From: Thermus scotoductus DSM 8553
GTDB lineage: Bacteria > Deinococcota > Deinococci > Deinococcales > Thermaceae
Assembly: GCF_000381045.1 (NCBI RefSeq)
Contig: NZ_KB905738.1
Span: 1 to 53,682, forward strand
Length of the DNA: 53,682 nt
Direction of reading: 5' to 3'
Positions 1 through 7,810 of the stretch are shown here, in pieces. The notes beneath the pieces were generated by a model. The model ran no database searches. It was not told the DNA's origin and saw only the letters and a program-made list of their open reading frames with translations. The first letter of the stretch is position 1. Every line of letters starts with the position of its first letter. A program made the translations under genes and the position numbers.

Positions 1-215
1 AGGCCCTGTTCCAGGAAGCGCCTGAGGACGAGGTAGACGGTGGAGCGGTCTTTGTGGAAGTGGCGGGCGATTCTTGGGGCGGTCCAGCCCTCGGCGGCCA
101 GGCGGACCATGGCGGCCCAGAGGCGGGTTTTCTTGTGGGTCTTCGGGTCCAGGGAGAGTTCCAGCAGGAGCCGGTCCTCCTCAGGGGTCAGCTGGATCTG
201 AAGAGGGGCTGCCAT
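1..215 (-). mobile_element. IS630-type transposase, N-terminal fragment (runs off the left edge)
   Basis: The minus strand opens with ATG at 215-213 and stays open to base 1, giving about 71 residues (MAAPLQIQLTPEEDRLLLEL...). The frame carries a helix-turn-helix of the homeodomain-like type: 'RLAAEGWTAPRIARHFHKD' followed by 'RSTVYLVLRRFLEQG'. This is the DNA-binding start of IS630/Tc1-like transposases. The catalytic DDE part lies outside the window, so intactness cannot be judged. The start is supported by a -10-like TATCAT (227-222) six bases upstream. The family call rests on the HTH style and could be another winged-helix recombinase. Confidence 0.65.
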
Positions 216-221
216 GTTGAC

Positions 222-227
222 ATGATA
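222..227 (-). promoter_or_regulatory. -10 element of the IS transposase
   Basis: TATCAT on the minus strand ends six bases before the ATG at 215, the spacing seen repeatedly in this window for leaderless starts. No clear -35 was seen. Confidence 0.4.
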
Positions 228-254
228 AGGGGTTGGCACTTAAAGGGTCAAGCC

Positions 255-284
255 TTGACAAGCGAGGCAAGAGGCCCATAAATA
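255..284 (+). promoter_or_regulatory. topA promoter
   Basis: TTGACA (255-260) is followed after an 18-base spacer by TAAATA (279-284). The ATG at 292 lies seven bases after the -10, so the message would start at or next to the start codon. The -35 also forms part of a short inverted repeat GTCAAG-C-CTTGAC (247-259), which might be an operator or the end of the neighbouring insertion sequence. Confidence 0.55.
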
Positions 285-291
285 GGGGGCG

Positions 292-2994
292 ATGCCGCCT
301 AGAGACAGGCCCCATAAGGCTCAAGCGAAAAACCGCCGTGGTCAGAAGGGTTCAGTGGAGGGACCCGATGCATCTCGCAGTAGCTCTTTGGCTGACCCAA
401 CAGGGTCCCTCTTCCAGGGCAGGCCCCTAGAGGCATCCACCCTGGTGGTGGTGGAATCCCCCGCCAAGGCCAGGAGCATTCAAAAGATGCTGGGGCCCGG
501 CTATGAGGTGCGGGCGAGTTTGGGGCACGTGGCCGACCTGCCGGAACGAGAGCTCGGGGTGGATGTGGAGCGGGACTTCGCCCCCACTTACGAGGTGAAA
601 AAGGACAAAAAGCCCGTGTTGGAGGCTCTAAAGCGGGCGGCTAAGGGAAAGCGCCTTCTCATCGCCACTGACCCTGACCGGGAAGGGGAGGCCATCGGCT
701 GGCACGTGGCGAGGCTTCTGGGCTATGACCCCAAAGAGCCTCTAAGGGTGGAGTTCCACGAGATCACCCCCAGGGTGGTGCGGCAGGCGGTGCAAAACCC
801 GAGGCCCATAGACCAGAACCTGGTGGATGCCCAGCAGGCCCGGAGGGTCCTGGATCGTCTGGTGGGCTATAACCTCTCTCCTCTTCTTTCCCTGGAGTTC
901 CGCAAGCGGGCCCTCTCCGCGGGAAGGGTCCAGAGCGTGGCCCTGCGGCTTTTAGTGGAGCGGGAGGAGGAGATCGAGGCCTTCCGCCCGGAGGAGTACT
1001 GGACCCTGGAGGGGGTTTTCGCCCTGGGCCAGGACCGAACCCTTCCCGCAAGCCTCTATGAGGTGGAGGGCAAGCGGCTATGGGCCGGCCAGGGGGAGAA
1101 GGAGGGGAAGCTCCACCTGGCGAACGAGGCCCAGGCCAAGGCCTTGGCCGAGGAGGTCAAGGGGCGGTCCTACCGCGTGGTCCAGGTGGAAACCAGGGAG
1201 CGCCGCAAATCCCCCCCGCCTCCTTTCACCACCTCCACCCTGCAGCAGGCGGCCAGCAGCCGCCTGGGCTACACCGCAAGCCGCACCATGCGCATCGCCC
1301 AGCGCCTCTACGAGGGCGTGGACCTTCCCGAGGGGACGGTGGGCCTCATCACCTACATGCGCACCGACTCGGTGCGGGTTTCCCCGGAGGCCTTGCAAGC
1401 GGCCCGGGAGGTCATTCAAAGGATCTTTGGCCTCGAGTACCTGCCGGAAGGCCCCAGGGTTTACCGGAACCGCAAGGAGGGGGTGCAGGACGCCCACGAG
1501 GCCATCCGCCCCACCGACGTGCGGCGCACTCCCGATAGCGTGAGGAAGTACCTTTCCGACGAGGAGTATCGCCTTTACGACCTCATTTGGCGGCGCTTTG
1601 TCGCCAGCCAGATGCGGGATGCCCTCTACGACCAGACGGTGGTGCTTCTCAAAGATGAGGGGGAGAAGCCCCGTTTCACCTTCCGCGCCTCGGGCTCGGT
1701 GCTTAAGTTTGAGGGGTACCTGAAGGCCTGGGGGCGGGGGGATGAAGGGGGGGTGGCGCAGGCGGTAAATGAGGGCCAAGAGGTGGAGGCGGAACCCCCC
1801 TTGCCCCTGGTGGCGGAGGGCACAGGGGCAGAGCTTTTGGAGGTCAAGGCCCAGCAGCACTTTACCGAGCCCCCGCCCCGGTACACGGACGCCACCCTGG
1901 TGAAGACCATGGAGGAGCTTGGCATCGGGCGTCCCTCCACCTATGCCCCCACCCTGGAAACCCTGGAAAAGCGGGGGTACATGGTGCGCAAGGGGCGCAC
2001 CCTGCTGCCCACTCCCCTGGGCCGCCAGGTGACCCACTACCTCAAGGAGCGCTTCCCTCAGGTGGTGGCCTACGAGTTCACCGCCCGCATGGAGGACCGC
2101 CTGGACCAGGTGGAGGAGGGGAAAGCCCCCTGGCCCAAGGTGGTTTGGGAGTTCTACGAGCCCTTTCTGGGGGAGCTTTCCCAGGTGCCCAAGAAGACCT
2201 GTCCCCGGTGCGGGAGGCCTTTGGAGCTAAAGGTAAGCCGGTTCGGCCAGTTTCTGGGGTGCACGGGCTACCCGGAGTGCACCTACACTGAGCCTTTGGA
2301 GAGGAGAAAGGAGGCCGAGCCCATCGGGGAGGCTTGCCCCAAGTGCGGAAGACCCCTGGTGCGCAAGGAGGGCCGGTATGGCAGCTTCATCGCCTGCTCC
2401 GGCTACCCCGAGTGCGATTACACCCGGGACGATGGCGAGCCCACGGGGCATACTTGCCCCAAGTGCGGAAGCCAGGTCCTCGAGAAGCGAAGCCGCCGCG
2501 GTAAGCCCTACTACAAGTGCGAGAACAACGCCTGCGATTTCCTTTCCTTCTATCCCCTTCTGGACCAGACCTGCCCCTCCTGCGGCTGGCCTTTGGTGAA
2601 GAAGGGGGAAGGAGCCTGCATGAACCCTGCCTGCCCGGTTCACGACCCCAAGCTGGTTCCTCCCCCCAAAGCTTCCAGCCGGGCTGCCTCCTCGTCAGGG
2701 GAGTTGGCTTCCAGGGGCAGGAGGTCCTCCCGCCGCAAGGCCGCTAGGGCAGGAGAAAGCCGCACTGGGGCGAAGGCCAAGGCGAAGGTTCAGGAACCTT
2801 CCCCACCCAAACCCCCCAAGGACTGGGAGGAGCTGAAACCCTTCCTTGGGGAACTCACCCCGGAAGAGCGCCAGGCGGCGGAGGCCTTGGCCCTTGGGGA
2901 AGTCCTTTCCCCGGAAGCGGCCAAGCTGGCCCAGCGGGCCATCTTCAAGCTACGCATGAAGAAGGGCCGCGCCAGGAAGGAGGCGGTTACCTGA
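292..2994 (+). CDS. topA: DNA topoisomerase I (type IA) with four C-terminal zinc ribbons
   Basis: Relaxes negatively supercoiled DNA by nicking one strand through a 5'-phosphotyrosine. The Toprim domain begins near residue 50 (LVVVESPAKA, with E55) and contains D127-x-D129 in 'ATDPDREGE'. The catalytic tyrosine is Y355 in 'ITYMRTDSVR'. From about residue 637 there are four zinc ribbons (CPRCG..CTGYPEC, CPKCG..CSGYPEC, CPKCG..CENNAC, CPSCG..CMNPAC), then a Lys/Arg/Ser-rich linker and a short helical C-terminus. At 900 residues it is of usual size. The first 49 residues are basic, low in complexity and not part of the conserved fold. A promoter placed exactly for a leaderless ATG at 292 supports this start, but an internal start such as TTG 388 cannot be excluded. 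The stop overlaps the next start (TGATG). Confidence 0.95.
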   Translation: MPPRDRPHKAQAKNRRGQKGSVEGPDASRSSSLADPTGSLFQGRPLEASTLVVVESPAKARSIQKMLGPGYEVRASLGHVADLPERELGVDVERDFAPTYEVKKDKKPVLEALKRAAKGKRLLIATDPDREGEAIGWHVARLLGYDPKEPLRVEFHEITPRVVRQAVQNPRPIDQNLVDAQQARRVLDRLVGYNLSPLLSLEFRKRALSAGRVQSVALRLLVEREEEIEAFRPEEYWTLEGVFALGQDRTLPASLYEVEGKRLWAGQGEKEGKLHLANEAQAKALAEEVKGRSYRVVQVETRERRKSPPPPFTTSTLQQAASSRLGYTASRTMRIAQRLYEGVDLPEGTVGLITYMRTDSVRVSPEALQAAREVIQRIFGLEYLPEGPRVYRNRKEGVQDAHEAIRPTDVRRTPDSVRKYLSDEEYRLYDLIWRRFVASQMRDALYDQTVVLLKDEGEKPRFTFRASGSVLKFEGYLKAWGRGDEGGVAQAVNEGQEVEAEPPLPLVAEGTGAELLEVKAQQHFTEPPPRYTDATLVKTMEELGIGRPSTYAPTLETLEKRGYMVRKGRTLLPTPLGRQVTHYLKERFPQVVAYEFTARMEDRLDQVEEGKAPWPKVVWEFYEPFLGELSQVPKKTCPRCGRPLELKVSRFGQFLGCTGYPECTYTEPLERRKEAEPIGEACPKCGRPLVRKEGRYGSFIACSGYPECDYTRDDGEPTGHTCPKCGSQVLEKRSRRGKPYYKCENNACDFLSFYPLLDQTCPSCGWPLVKKGEGACMNPACPVHDPKLVPPPKASSRAASSSGELASRGRRSSRRKAARAGESRTGAKAKAKVQEPSPPKPPKDWEELKPFLGELTPEERQAAEALALGEVLSPEAAKLAQRAIFKLRMKKGRARKEAVT

Positions 2995-3254
2995 TGGAAA
3001 GCTTCAAGCTCCACCTCCTGCGCCTGGCCCGGGAGGGGAAGGTGGAGGTGCCCGGCGTGCCGGTGCGGGGTTATACCCTGGTGGGGGAAGAAGAACGCCA
3101 GGATATGGCCTTTTACCTGGTTCTGGAAGGGGAGTTGGTCATTGACCTGCCCCAAGGCCAGTATCTGCACCTGAAAAGGGGGGAGGCCGCCCGGGTTACG
3201 GAGCCCCACCGCCTTGTGCCGGTGGAGCGGGTGGTGCTTCTGGAGGTGGGGTAG
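2994..3254 (+). CDS. Small cupin-like protein, translationally coupled to topA
   Basis: An 86-residue protein whose ATG overlaps the topA stop (TGATG at 2992-2996), so it is probably translated by re-initiation. The sequence alternates short strands and Gly turns ('GVPVRGYTLV', 'FYLVLEGELVIDLPQGQYLHLKRGEAARV'), which resembles a single cupin barrel. It lacks the His-rich metal motif of enzymatic cupins, so a binding or sensing role is more likely than catalysis. Its last 59 bases overlap the end of the VanW gene on the other strand. I do not recognise a characterised family. Confidence 0.6.
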   Translation: MESFKLHLLRLAREGKVEVPGVPVRGYTLVGEEERQDMAFYLVLEGELVIDLPQGQYLHLKRGEAARVTEPHRLVPVERVVLLEVG

Positions 3255-4335
3255 GCCCTACCAGGTACACGGCACCCCAGGGCCTGTACACGCTCACCAC
3301 TTTGTTCTCCAGCACCCGGCCGTCCCGGTAGCGCACGGTGCGCCTCACCTCTACCCTGGCCCCCTCGGCGGCGAAGTCCACCTGTTTGCGCACGCCAGGG
3401 GGCAAGGAGGGGGCCGGGATCTCCCGGGGGGGTAAGGGAGGCTTCCTATCGGAGATGAAGGGGCCTTCCCAGCGCACTTCCCGGTCCTTGGTGCCGAAGA
3501 GGTGAAAGCGGAGCCGGGTGCCCACCACGGAGCGCTGCACCAGGATGTGCCCCGGGGTGTCGTTCACCACCTTGAGGTCCTTGTAGGGTTGGATCACCGC
3601 GGCGTCCAGGCCCGTGGGTTTGTAGTAGGCCACCTGGTAACTGTGGGCGTGGCGCTCCTTTATGGGTAGCCCGGCCAGGAAAAACGCCCGGAACAAGGTG
3701 GTGGAAACCTGGCAGACCCCGCCCCCCACCCCCTGCTCCGTGCGGTCCCCTACGATGACGAAGGCTTCCTTGTATCCCTCTTCCTCGGTGATGGGCCCCA
3801 GGGCTTGATTGAAGGAGAAGGTGCCCGGGGGGATCAAGAGGCCGTCCAGCTTGCTGGAGGCAAGGAGCAGGTTGTGGGCACGCTCCCGGCTGGAACCCCG
3901 GAAGTCCGTTTCCCCGGTGGCCAGGTGCTCCCGGATTCCCAGGGCGTAGAGGTCCTTGAGGCTTGGGGTGGGCGGGAGGTAGCGCACGGGCAGGCGGAAG
4001 CTTTTGCGCCCGTTGGCCAGAGCCTCGCGATAGGCGGCCAAAACCTCGGCCTCGTCAAAAGCGAGCCCCTTTTTCTCCACCCCCCGCCAGCGCCCATCCT
4101 GCAGGACGAAGCGGGGCCTTTTGGGTTCACGGGCCAGCTTTTTGATGAGGACTCTCAGCTCCTTCTCCGTGGCCACAGGATAGGGTTGGCTACCTACATA
4201 GCTGAGAATCTGACCATCTTCAATGACGTCCTCTTCCAGGACCAGGATGGCGGTGATAGGGGAGGAATCAGGGGTGGTGCTACCCTGGGCCAGGGCAAGG
4301 CCCAGGGCCAGCGTCCAGGCGAATCGCCGAAGCAT
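3196..4335 (-). CDS. VanW family exported protein with C-terminal G5-like domain
   Basis: A 379-residue protein with an N-terminal signal peptide (MLRRFAWTLALGLALAQG). Residues about 60-130 form a peptidoglycan-binding-type region. The VanW core follows ('ERAHNLLLASSKLDGLLIPPG', then 'GGGVCQVSTTLF' and 'HAHSYQVAYY'). A G5-like segment (about 315-365) and a Pro-rich tail end the protein. VanW proteins act in the envelope, but their chemistry is not established. A -10-like TAGATT (4347-4342) six bases before the ATG supports the start. The Pro-rich tail is encoded opposite the cupin-like gene, so the two genes converge with a 59 bp overlap. Confidence 0.88.
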   Translation of the reverse strand: MLRRFAWTLALGLALAQGSTTPDSSPITAILVLEEDVIEDGQILSYVGSQPYPVATEKELRVLIKKLAREPKRPRFVLQDGRWRGVEKKGLAFDEAEVLAAYREALANGRKSFRLPVRYLPPTPSLKDLYALGIREHLATGETDFRGSSRERAHNLLLASSKLDGLLIPPGTFSFNQALGPITEEEGYKEAFVIVGDRTEQGVGGGVCQVSTTLFRAFFLAGLPIKERHAHSYQVAYYKPTGLDAAVIQPYKDLKVVNDTPGHILVQRSVVGTRLRFHLFGTKDREVRWEGPFISDRKPPLPPREIPAPSLPPGVRKQVDFAAEGARVEVRRTVRYRDGRVLENKVVSVYRPWGAVYLVGPTPPPEAPPAPPAQGGGAP

Positions 4336-4341
4336 GGGGGC

Positions 4342-4347
4342 AATCTA
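4342..4347 (-). promoter_or_regulatory. -10 element of the VanW gene
   Basis: TAGATT on the minus strand, six bases upstream of the ATG at 4335. It implies a leaderless or near-leaderless transcript; no good -35 at standard spacing was seen. Confidence 0.45.
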
Positions 4348-4359
4348 TCACGTGTTCTG

Positions 4360-5076
4360 TTAAAGGTCTGTGAAAAGCCCCACCACCCGGTACAGGGCTT
4401 CCTCCTCCTCTTGGGAGAGGTAGCGGGCCTGTCCTACGGGGAGGTCCCCTAGGGTGAGGGGGCCCAGGGAGAGCCGCTTCAGGTAGAGGACACGGTTCCC
4501 TCGAGCCTGGAACATGCGCTTTACCTGGTGAAAGCGCCCTTCCCTCAGGACCAGCTCCACCCGGGTGGGGTCTTGGTCCCAGGAGAGCTCCGCGGGAAGA
4601 AGCCGCGTGCCCTCTAGAACCAGGCCCTCTCTAAAGGCCTCCTGGTCCTCCCTTGTGGCGGGGCGTTCCAGATGGACCAGGTAGCGCTTTTCCACCTTGT
4701 GCCGGGGATGGGTGAGGCGGTGGAGAAGCTCGCCGTCGGTGGTGAAGAGGAGAAGCCCTTCCGTGTCCTTGTCCAGGCGGCCCACCGGGGAGAGGTCCCG
4801 GGTGGGAAAGCCTTCCAGGAGAGCGTAGACCGAAGGGCCTTCCCTCCGGCTGGTCACGTACCCCGCCGGCTTGTGCAGGAGGATGTGGTGGTGGCACCGC
4901 AAGACAAGGAGTTCACCGTCCACCTCGAGGCGGGCACCTGGGGGCACGTGAAAGGCTGGGTCCCTGACCACCTGGCCTTCCACCTGTACCTGGCCGCTTC
5001 GCACCAGGCGGGCCACCTCCTTACGGCTTCCCAGGCCCAGGCGGGCCAGGAGCTTGTCGAGCCTTTCCCCCCTCAT
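4360..5076 (-). CDS. RsuA-type rRNA pseudouridine synthase
   Basis: A 238-residue protein that isomerises a uridine in rRNA. An S4 RNA-binding domain (residues 1-55, 'RLDKLLARLGLGSRKEVARL') is followed by the synthase domain with the catalytic Asp in 'GRLDKDTEGLLL' (D102). The stretch 'HRLTHPRHKVEKRYLVHL' is closer to RsuA (16S position 516) than to RluB, which is present at 47.0-47.7 kb. The frame is open further upstream, but ATG 5076 is chosen because it overlaps the stop of the MNT gene (ATGA) and begins the S4 domain. It is likely the third gene of the HEPN-MNT operon. Confidence 0.9.
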   Translation of the reverse strand: MRGERLDKLLARLGLGSRKEVARLVRSGQVQVEGQVVRDPAFHVPPGARLEVDGELLVLRCHHHILLHKPAGYVTSRREGPSVYALLEGFPTRDLSPVGRLDKDTEGLLLFTTDGELLHRLTHPRHKVEKRYLVHLERPATREDQEAFREGLVLEGTRLLPAELSWDQDPTRVELVLREGRFHQVKRMFQARGNRVLYLKRLSLGPLTLGDLPVGQARYLSQEEEEALYRVVGLFTDL

Positions 5077-5402
5077 AGCTCCAAGGCTCCTTCCAGCCAC
5101 CACAGGGCCCCCTTGGCCATGGCCTGGGCGAACTCCTCCGGGGTTAGGCCCTTGGCCTCCACCCGCCCGGGGTTGAGGCCTTGGAGGAAGAGGAAGCGCT
5201 CTAAGGGGTCTTTCGGCAGATGGGGGGAGACCACCAGGAGGTCTATGTCGCTTTCCAGGTTGAAGCTACCCCGGGCTACCGAGCCATAAAGGTAAACCCG
5301 GGCCTCTCCCAGGGTTTCCCGCACCCTTGTGGCGTAGGCTTGGGCCTCTTCCAGGAGGGCCTCCCAGGCGGCCATTCGCAGCCTAAGGGCTTCCGAGGCC
5401 AC
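5073..5402 (-). CDS. MNT-type minimal nucleotidyltransferase (antitoxin-like)
   Basis: A 109-residue protein with the signature GS-x10-D-x-D: G40-S41 in 'YGSVARGSFNLESDIDLLVV' with D52 and D54. This is the active site of MntA-like minimal nucleotidyltransferases. In characterised HEPN/MNT (type VII) modules the MNT partner AMPylates the HEPN toxin and silences it. Here it lies directly downstream of the HEPN gene with a 20 bp overlap and upstream of the rRNA pseudouridine synthase with an ATGA overlap. The active site is intact, so it is probably functional; the antitoxin role is inferred from the family and context. Confidence 0.85.
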   Translation of the reverse strand: MASEALRLRMAAWEALLEEAQAYATRVRETLGEARVYLYGSVARGSFNLESDIDLLVVSPHLPKDPLERFLFLQGLNPGRVEAKGLTPEEFAQAMAKGALWWLEGALEL

Positions 5403-5802
5403 GCCAAACCTCCTCTGCCCATTTCAGAACGCCCTCGGCTGCCCTTAGGGCCTCCTCAGCCCGGGCCCGCGTGTAGTACTCGTAGGGGCTTCCTTCGGGG
5501 TAGGCATCGGGATAGCGGGCGGGAATGTAATGGGCGTCTAAGGTGCGCGCCTTTTCTTCCAAGGCTTCGGGGACCTCATGGCCCGCTTCCTTCAGCGCCT
5601 GGAGCAGGCGGATCAGGGCGTGACCAAAGGCGGGCTGTCCTAGTCCCCGTAGCAGGCCCTTAAGGGCGTATTCCCCTGCCTGGTGGGCCTTAAAGCTGGC
5701 CCAGTCGTAGTCCCCTTCCTCCAGGTCCCGCTTCCCAGAGGCCAGGGTATGCTGGGCTTGCGCGTACCATCTTGCCCATTCCTCCCAGTCCAGGGGTGCC
5801 AT
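5383..5802 (-). CDS. HEPN domain protein (putative RNase toxin)
   Basis: A 139-residue all-helical HEPN protein. Helix one contains 'WARWYAQAQHTLASGKRDLE'. The characteristic 'RTLDAHYIPARYPDAYPEG' stretch contains R86-x4-H91, matching the R-x4-6-H RNase motif of HEPN toxins, with Y92 immediately after. The ATG at 5802 is preferred over the upstream in-frame start at 5823 because TAGAAT (5815-5810) lies seven bases before it and because the longer form would overlap the divergent alanyl-tRNA editor gene. It pairs with the MNT gene that follows. Cleavage activity is inferred from the motif. Confidence 0.85.
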   Translation of the reverse strand: MAPLDWEEWARWYAQAQHTLASGKRDLEEGDYDWASFKAHQAGEYALKGLLRGLGQPAFGHALIRLLQALKEAGHEVPEALEEKARTLDAHYIPARYPDAYPEGSPYEYYTRARAEEALRAAEGVLKWAEEVWRGLGSP

Positions 5803-5808
5803 CCTCTT

Positions 5809-5815
5809 TATTCTA
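5809..5815. promoter_or_regulatory. Shared bidirectional -10 element between HEPN/MNT and the tRNA editor
   Basis: The 19-base gap between the divergent ATGs (5802 minus, 5822 plus) contains TATTCT on the plus strand (5809-5814) and TAGAAT on the minus strand (5815-5810). The two hexamers overlap by five bases, and each lies exactly seven bases from its own start codon. RNA polymerase could open only one direction at a time, and any -35 contacts would fall inside the opposite gene. Confidence 0.5.
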
Positions 5816-5821
5816 AAGGGC

Positions 5822-6949
5822 ATGAGGCTTTACCAGGAGGACAGCTACGCCACCCGCTTCCAGGCCCGGGTGGTGCGGGCTTGGAGCGACGAGCAGGGCC
5901 ACCATGCCGTGCTTTCCGAAACCCTCTTTTACCCGGAGTCCGGGGGGCAGCCCGCGGATACCGGGGTCTTAAGGGGAGGGTTTGGCGAGGTGCGGGTATT
6001 GCACGTGTACGAGGAGGCCAAGGCCTTCGGGGATGTGGTGCACCGTGTGGACGGCCCTATCCCCGAGGGAGCGGAGGTGGAGGGAGAGATTGACTGGAAC
6101 CGGCGGTTTCGCCACATGCAGCGCCACACCGCCCAGCACATTCTTTCCCAGGCCCTCCTCAGGGCCGGGGGGTACCACACCATCGCCGTGAGCCTGGATA
6201 GCCCGGTTTCCACCGTGGACCTCGAGGAGGAAGTGGAGGAGGCCAAGCTCCAGGAGGCGGAGGCCCTGGCCAACTTCGCCGTGTACGCGGACTACCCCAT
6301 AGAGGCCTTTTGGGTTTCTGAGGAGGAGCTTGCCCGTTACCCTTTAAGGCGGCCTCCCAAGGTTCAGGGCCAGGTGCGCCTGGTGCGGATCGGGGACTTT
6401 GACCTGGCGGCCTGCGGGGGCACCCACCTGAGGACCAGTGCCCAGGCGGGCCCCATCAAGGTCCTGAAGTGGGAGCGGTACAAGGGGGGAAGCCGGGTGT
6501 ACTTCATGGCGGGGTGGGAGGCTTTGGAGGACTACCATGCCAAGCACGCCCTGCTTTCCCGCCTGGCCCTTTCCTTCTCCACCAGCCCCCTGGAGCTGGA
6601 AAAACCGGTGCGTCGGCTTCAGGAAGAGGTGTACGCCCTAAAGGGCGAGAACCTGGAGCTTAAGGAGGCTTTGGTGGAGGCCCTCCTGCCCCGGGCCCTC
6701 GAGGAGCGGGTGCTCCTGGTGCCGGCTCCCGTCCTGGGGGACCTGGCCAAGAGGCTTCTTTCCTGGAGCGAGAAGACCTTTTTGCTCCTTTCCCCCGAGG
6801 GTCGCTTCGCCGCCCTGGGCCCCGGCCGGCAGGAGGTTTTGGAAAGGCTTAAGGCCCTTGGGGCCAAGGGCGGGGGAAAGGAGGTGGTCCAGGGAAGCCT
6901 GCCCAAGGAAAAGGTGGCCGCGGCCTTGGATCCAAGCCTCGTAAGCTAA
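5822..6949 (+). CDS. Alanyl-tRNA editing protein (AlaX-type, with DHHA1-like C-terminus)
   Basis: A 375-residue protein related to the editing half of alanyl-tRNA synthetase. It probably hydrolyses Ser or Gly mischarged on tRNA-Ala. The N-terminal barrel (1-90) precedes the editing domain with the zinc site: 'HTAQH' (about residues 101-105) and 'CGGTH' (about 198-202). The C-terminal part (about 240-375) begins with a heptad-like helix and ends in a DHHA1-like domain, making this the long AlaX form. No aminoacylation domain is present. It starts after a 19 bp divergent promoter region, and its final codons contain the -10 box of the next gene. Confidence 0.9.
   Translation: MRLYQEDSYATRFQARVVRAWSDEQGHHAVLSETLFYPESGGQPADTGVLRGGFGEVRVLHVYEEAKAFGDVVHRVDGPIPEGAEVEGEIDWNRRFRHMQRHTAQHILSQALLRAGGYHTIAVSLDSPVSTVDLEEEVEEAKLQEAEALANFAVYADYPIEAFWVSEEELARYPLRRPPKVQGQVRLVRIGDFDLAACGGTHLRTSAQAGPIKVLKWERYKGGSRVYFMAGWEALEDYHAKHALLSRLALSFSTSPLELEKPVRRLQEEVYALKGENLELKEALVEALLPRALEERVLLVPAPVLGDLAKRLLSWSEKTFLLLSPEGRFAALGPGRQEVLERLKALGAKGGGKEVVQGSLPKEKVAAALDPSLVS
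6942..6947 (+). promoter_or_regulatory. -10 element of the SDR gene, overlapping the upstream stop codon
   Basis: TAAGCT lies in the last codons of the tRNA editing gene and shares a base with its TAA stop (6947-6949). ATG 6954 follows after six bases. This may give the SDR gene its own leaderless transcript. Confidence 0.4.
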
Positions 6950-6953
6950 GGCC

Positions 6954-7724
6954 ATGGGGCTTTTTGAGGGAAAGGGAATCCTGGTGACGGGAGCGGCCCG
7001 GGGTATCGGCCGGGCCATCGCCCGGGCCTTCGCCCGGGAAGGGGCCCTGGTGGCCCTTTGCGATCTGCATCCCGTGGGGCGGGGGGTGGCGGAGGAGATC
7101 GGAGGCTTCTTCGTGCAGGCGGACCTGGCCGAGGAAAGGGACCGGGTGCGCTTCGTGGAGGAGGCAGCCCATGCCCTGGGGCGGGTGGACGTACTGGTCA
7201 ATAACGCAGCCATCAGCGCCCCAGGGTCGGCCCTGACCGTGAAGCTCCCCGAGTGGCGAAGGGTTCTGGAGGTGAACCTCACCGCTCCCATGCACCTCTC
7301 CGCCCTGGCGGCCAGGGAGATGGCCAAGGTGGGCGGGGGGGCCATCGTGAACGTGGCCAGTGTCCAGGCGCTTTTCGCCGAGCAGGAAAACGCCGCTTAC
7401 AACGCCTCCAAGGGAGGGCTGGTCAACCTCACCCGTTCCCTGGCCCTGGACCTGGCTCCCTTGGGCATCCGGGTGAACGCCGTGGCCCCGGGGGCCATTG
7501 CCACGGAGGCGGTACTGGAGGCCATCGCTCTTTCCGAGGACCCGGAGAGGACCCGCCGGGACTGGGAGGATCTTCACGCCCTGAGGAGGCTGGGCCAGCC
7601 TGAGGAAGTGGCGGAGGCAGTGCTTTTCCTGGCCTCGGAGAAGGCCAGCTTCATCACCGGGGCCATTCTGGTGGTGGACGGGGGGATGACGGCCAGCTTC
7701 ATGATGGCGGGTAGGCCAGTGTAG
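6954..7724 (+). CDS. Short-chain dehydrogenase/reductase (classical SDR)
   Basis: A 256-residue NAD(P)-dependent oxidoreductase. It has the cofactor motif TGAARGIG (12-19), the structural NNAA (83-86), and the catalytic S136, Y149 and K153 (Y-x3-K). D37 after strand two ('ALCDLHP') suggests NAD rather than NADP. The C-terminal '[12 protein letters not shown]' is typical of the family. The substrate cannot be read from the sequence. The gene follows the alanyl-tRNA editing gene by four bases and ends at a strong hairpin. Confidence 0.88.
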   Translation: MGLFEGKGILVTGAARGIGRAIARAFAREGALVALCDLHPVGRGVAEEIGGFFVQADLAEERDRVRFVEEAAHALGRVDVLVNNAAISAPGSALTVKLPEWRRVLEVNLTAPMHLSALAAREMAKVGGGAIVNVASVQALFAEQENAAYNASKGGLVNLTRSLALDLAPLGIRVNAVAPGAIATEAVLEAIALSEDPERTRRDWEDLHALRRLGQPEEVAEAVLFLASEKASFITGAILVVDGGMTASFMMAGRPV

Positions 7725-7729
7725 CGCCG

Positions 7730-7756
7730 CCCCACCCTGGTTTTGCCAGGGTGGGG
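7730..7756. terminator. Perfect 11 bp hairpin between convergent genes
   Basis: CCCCACCCTGG (7730-7740) pairs with CCAGGGTGGGG (7746-7756) across a TTTTG loop. It sits between the SDR gene and the opposing thioredoxin reductase-like gene, and has no U-tract on either side. Nearly the same stem occurs at 44543-44568 in the same kind of position. A bidirectional terminator or RNA-end stabiliser is the likely role. Confidence 0.65.
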
Positions 7757-7810
7757 GCCAATCCCTGGCCCGTGCTATTTAGACTTTTACCGATATGGCG
7801 AAAAAGGGCA

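Noticed and set aside
1078-2037. Long open frame opposite topA
   Set aside because: It is antisense to conserved topoisomerase sequence; GC-rich Thermus codons produce long antisense frames. Its translation is Gly/Leu/His-rich without a family likeness.
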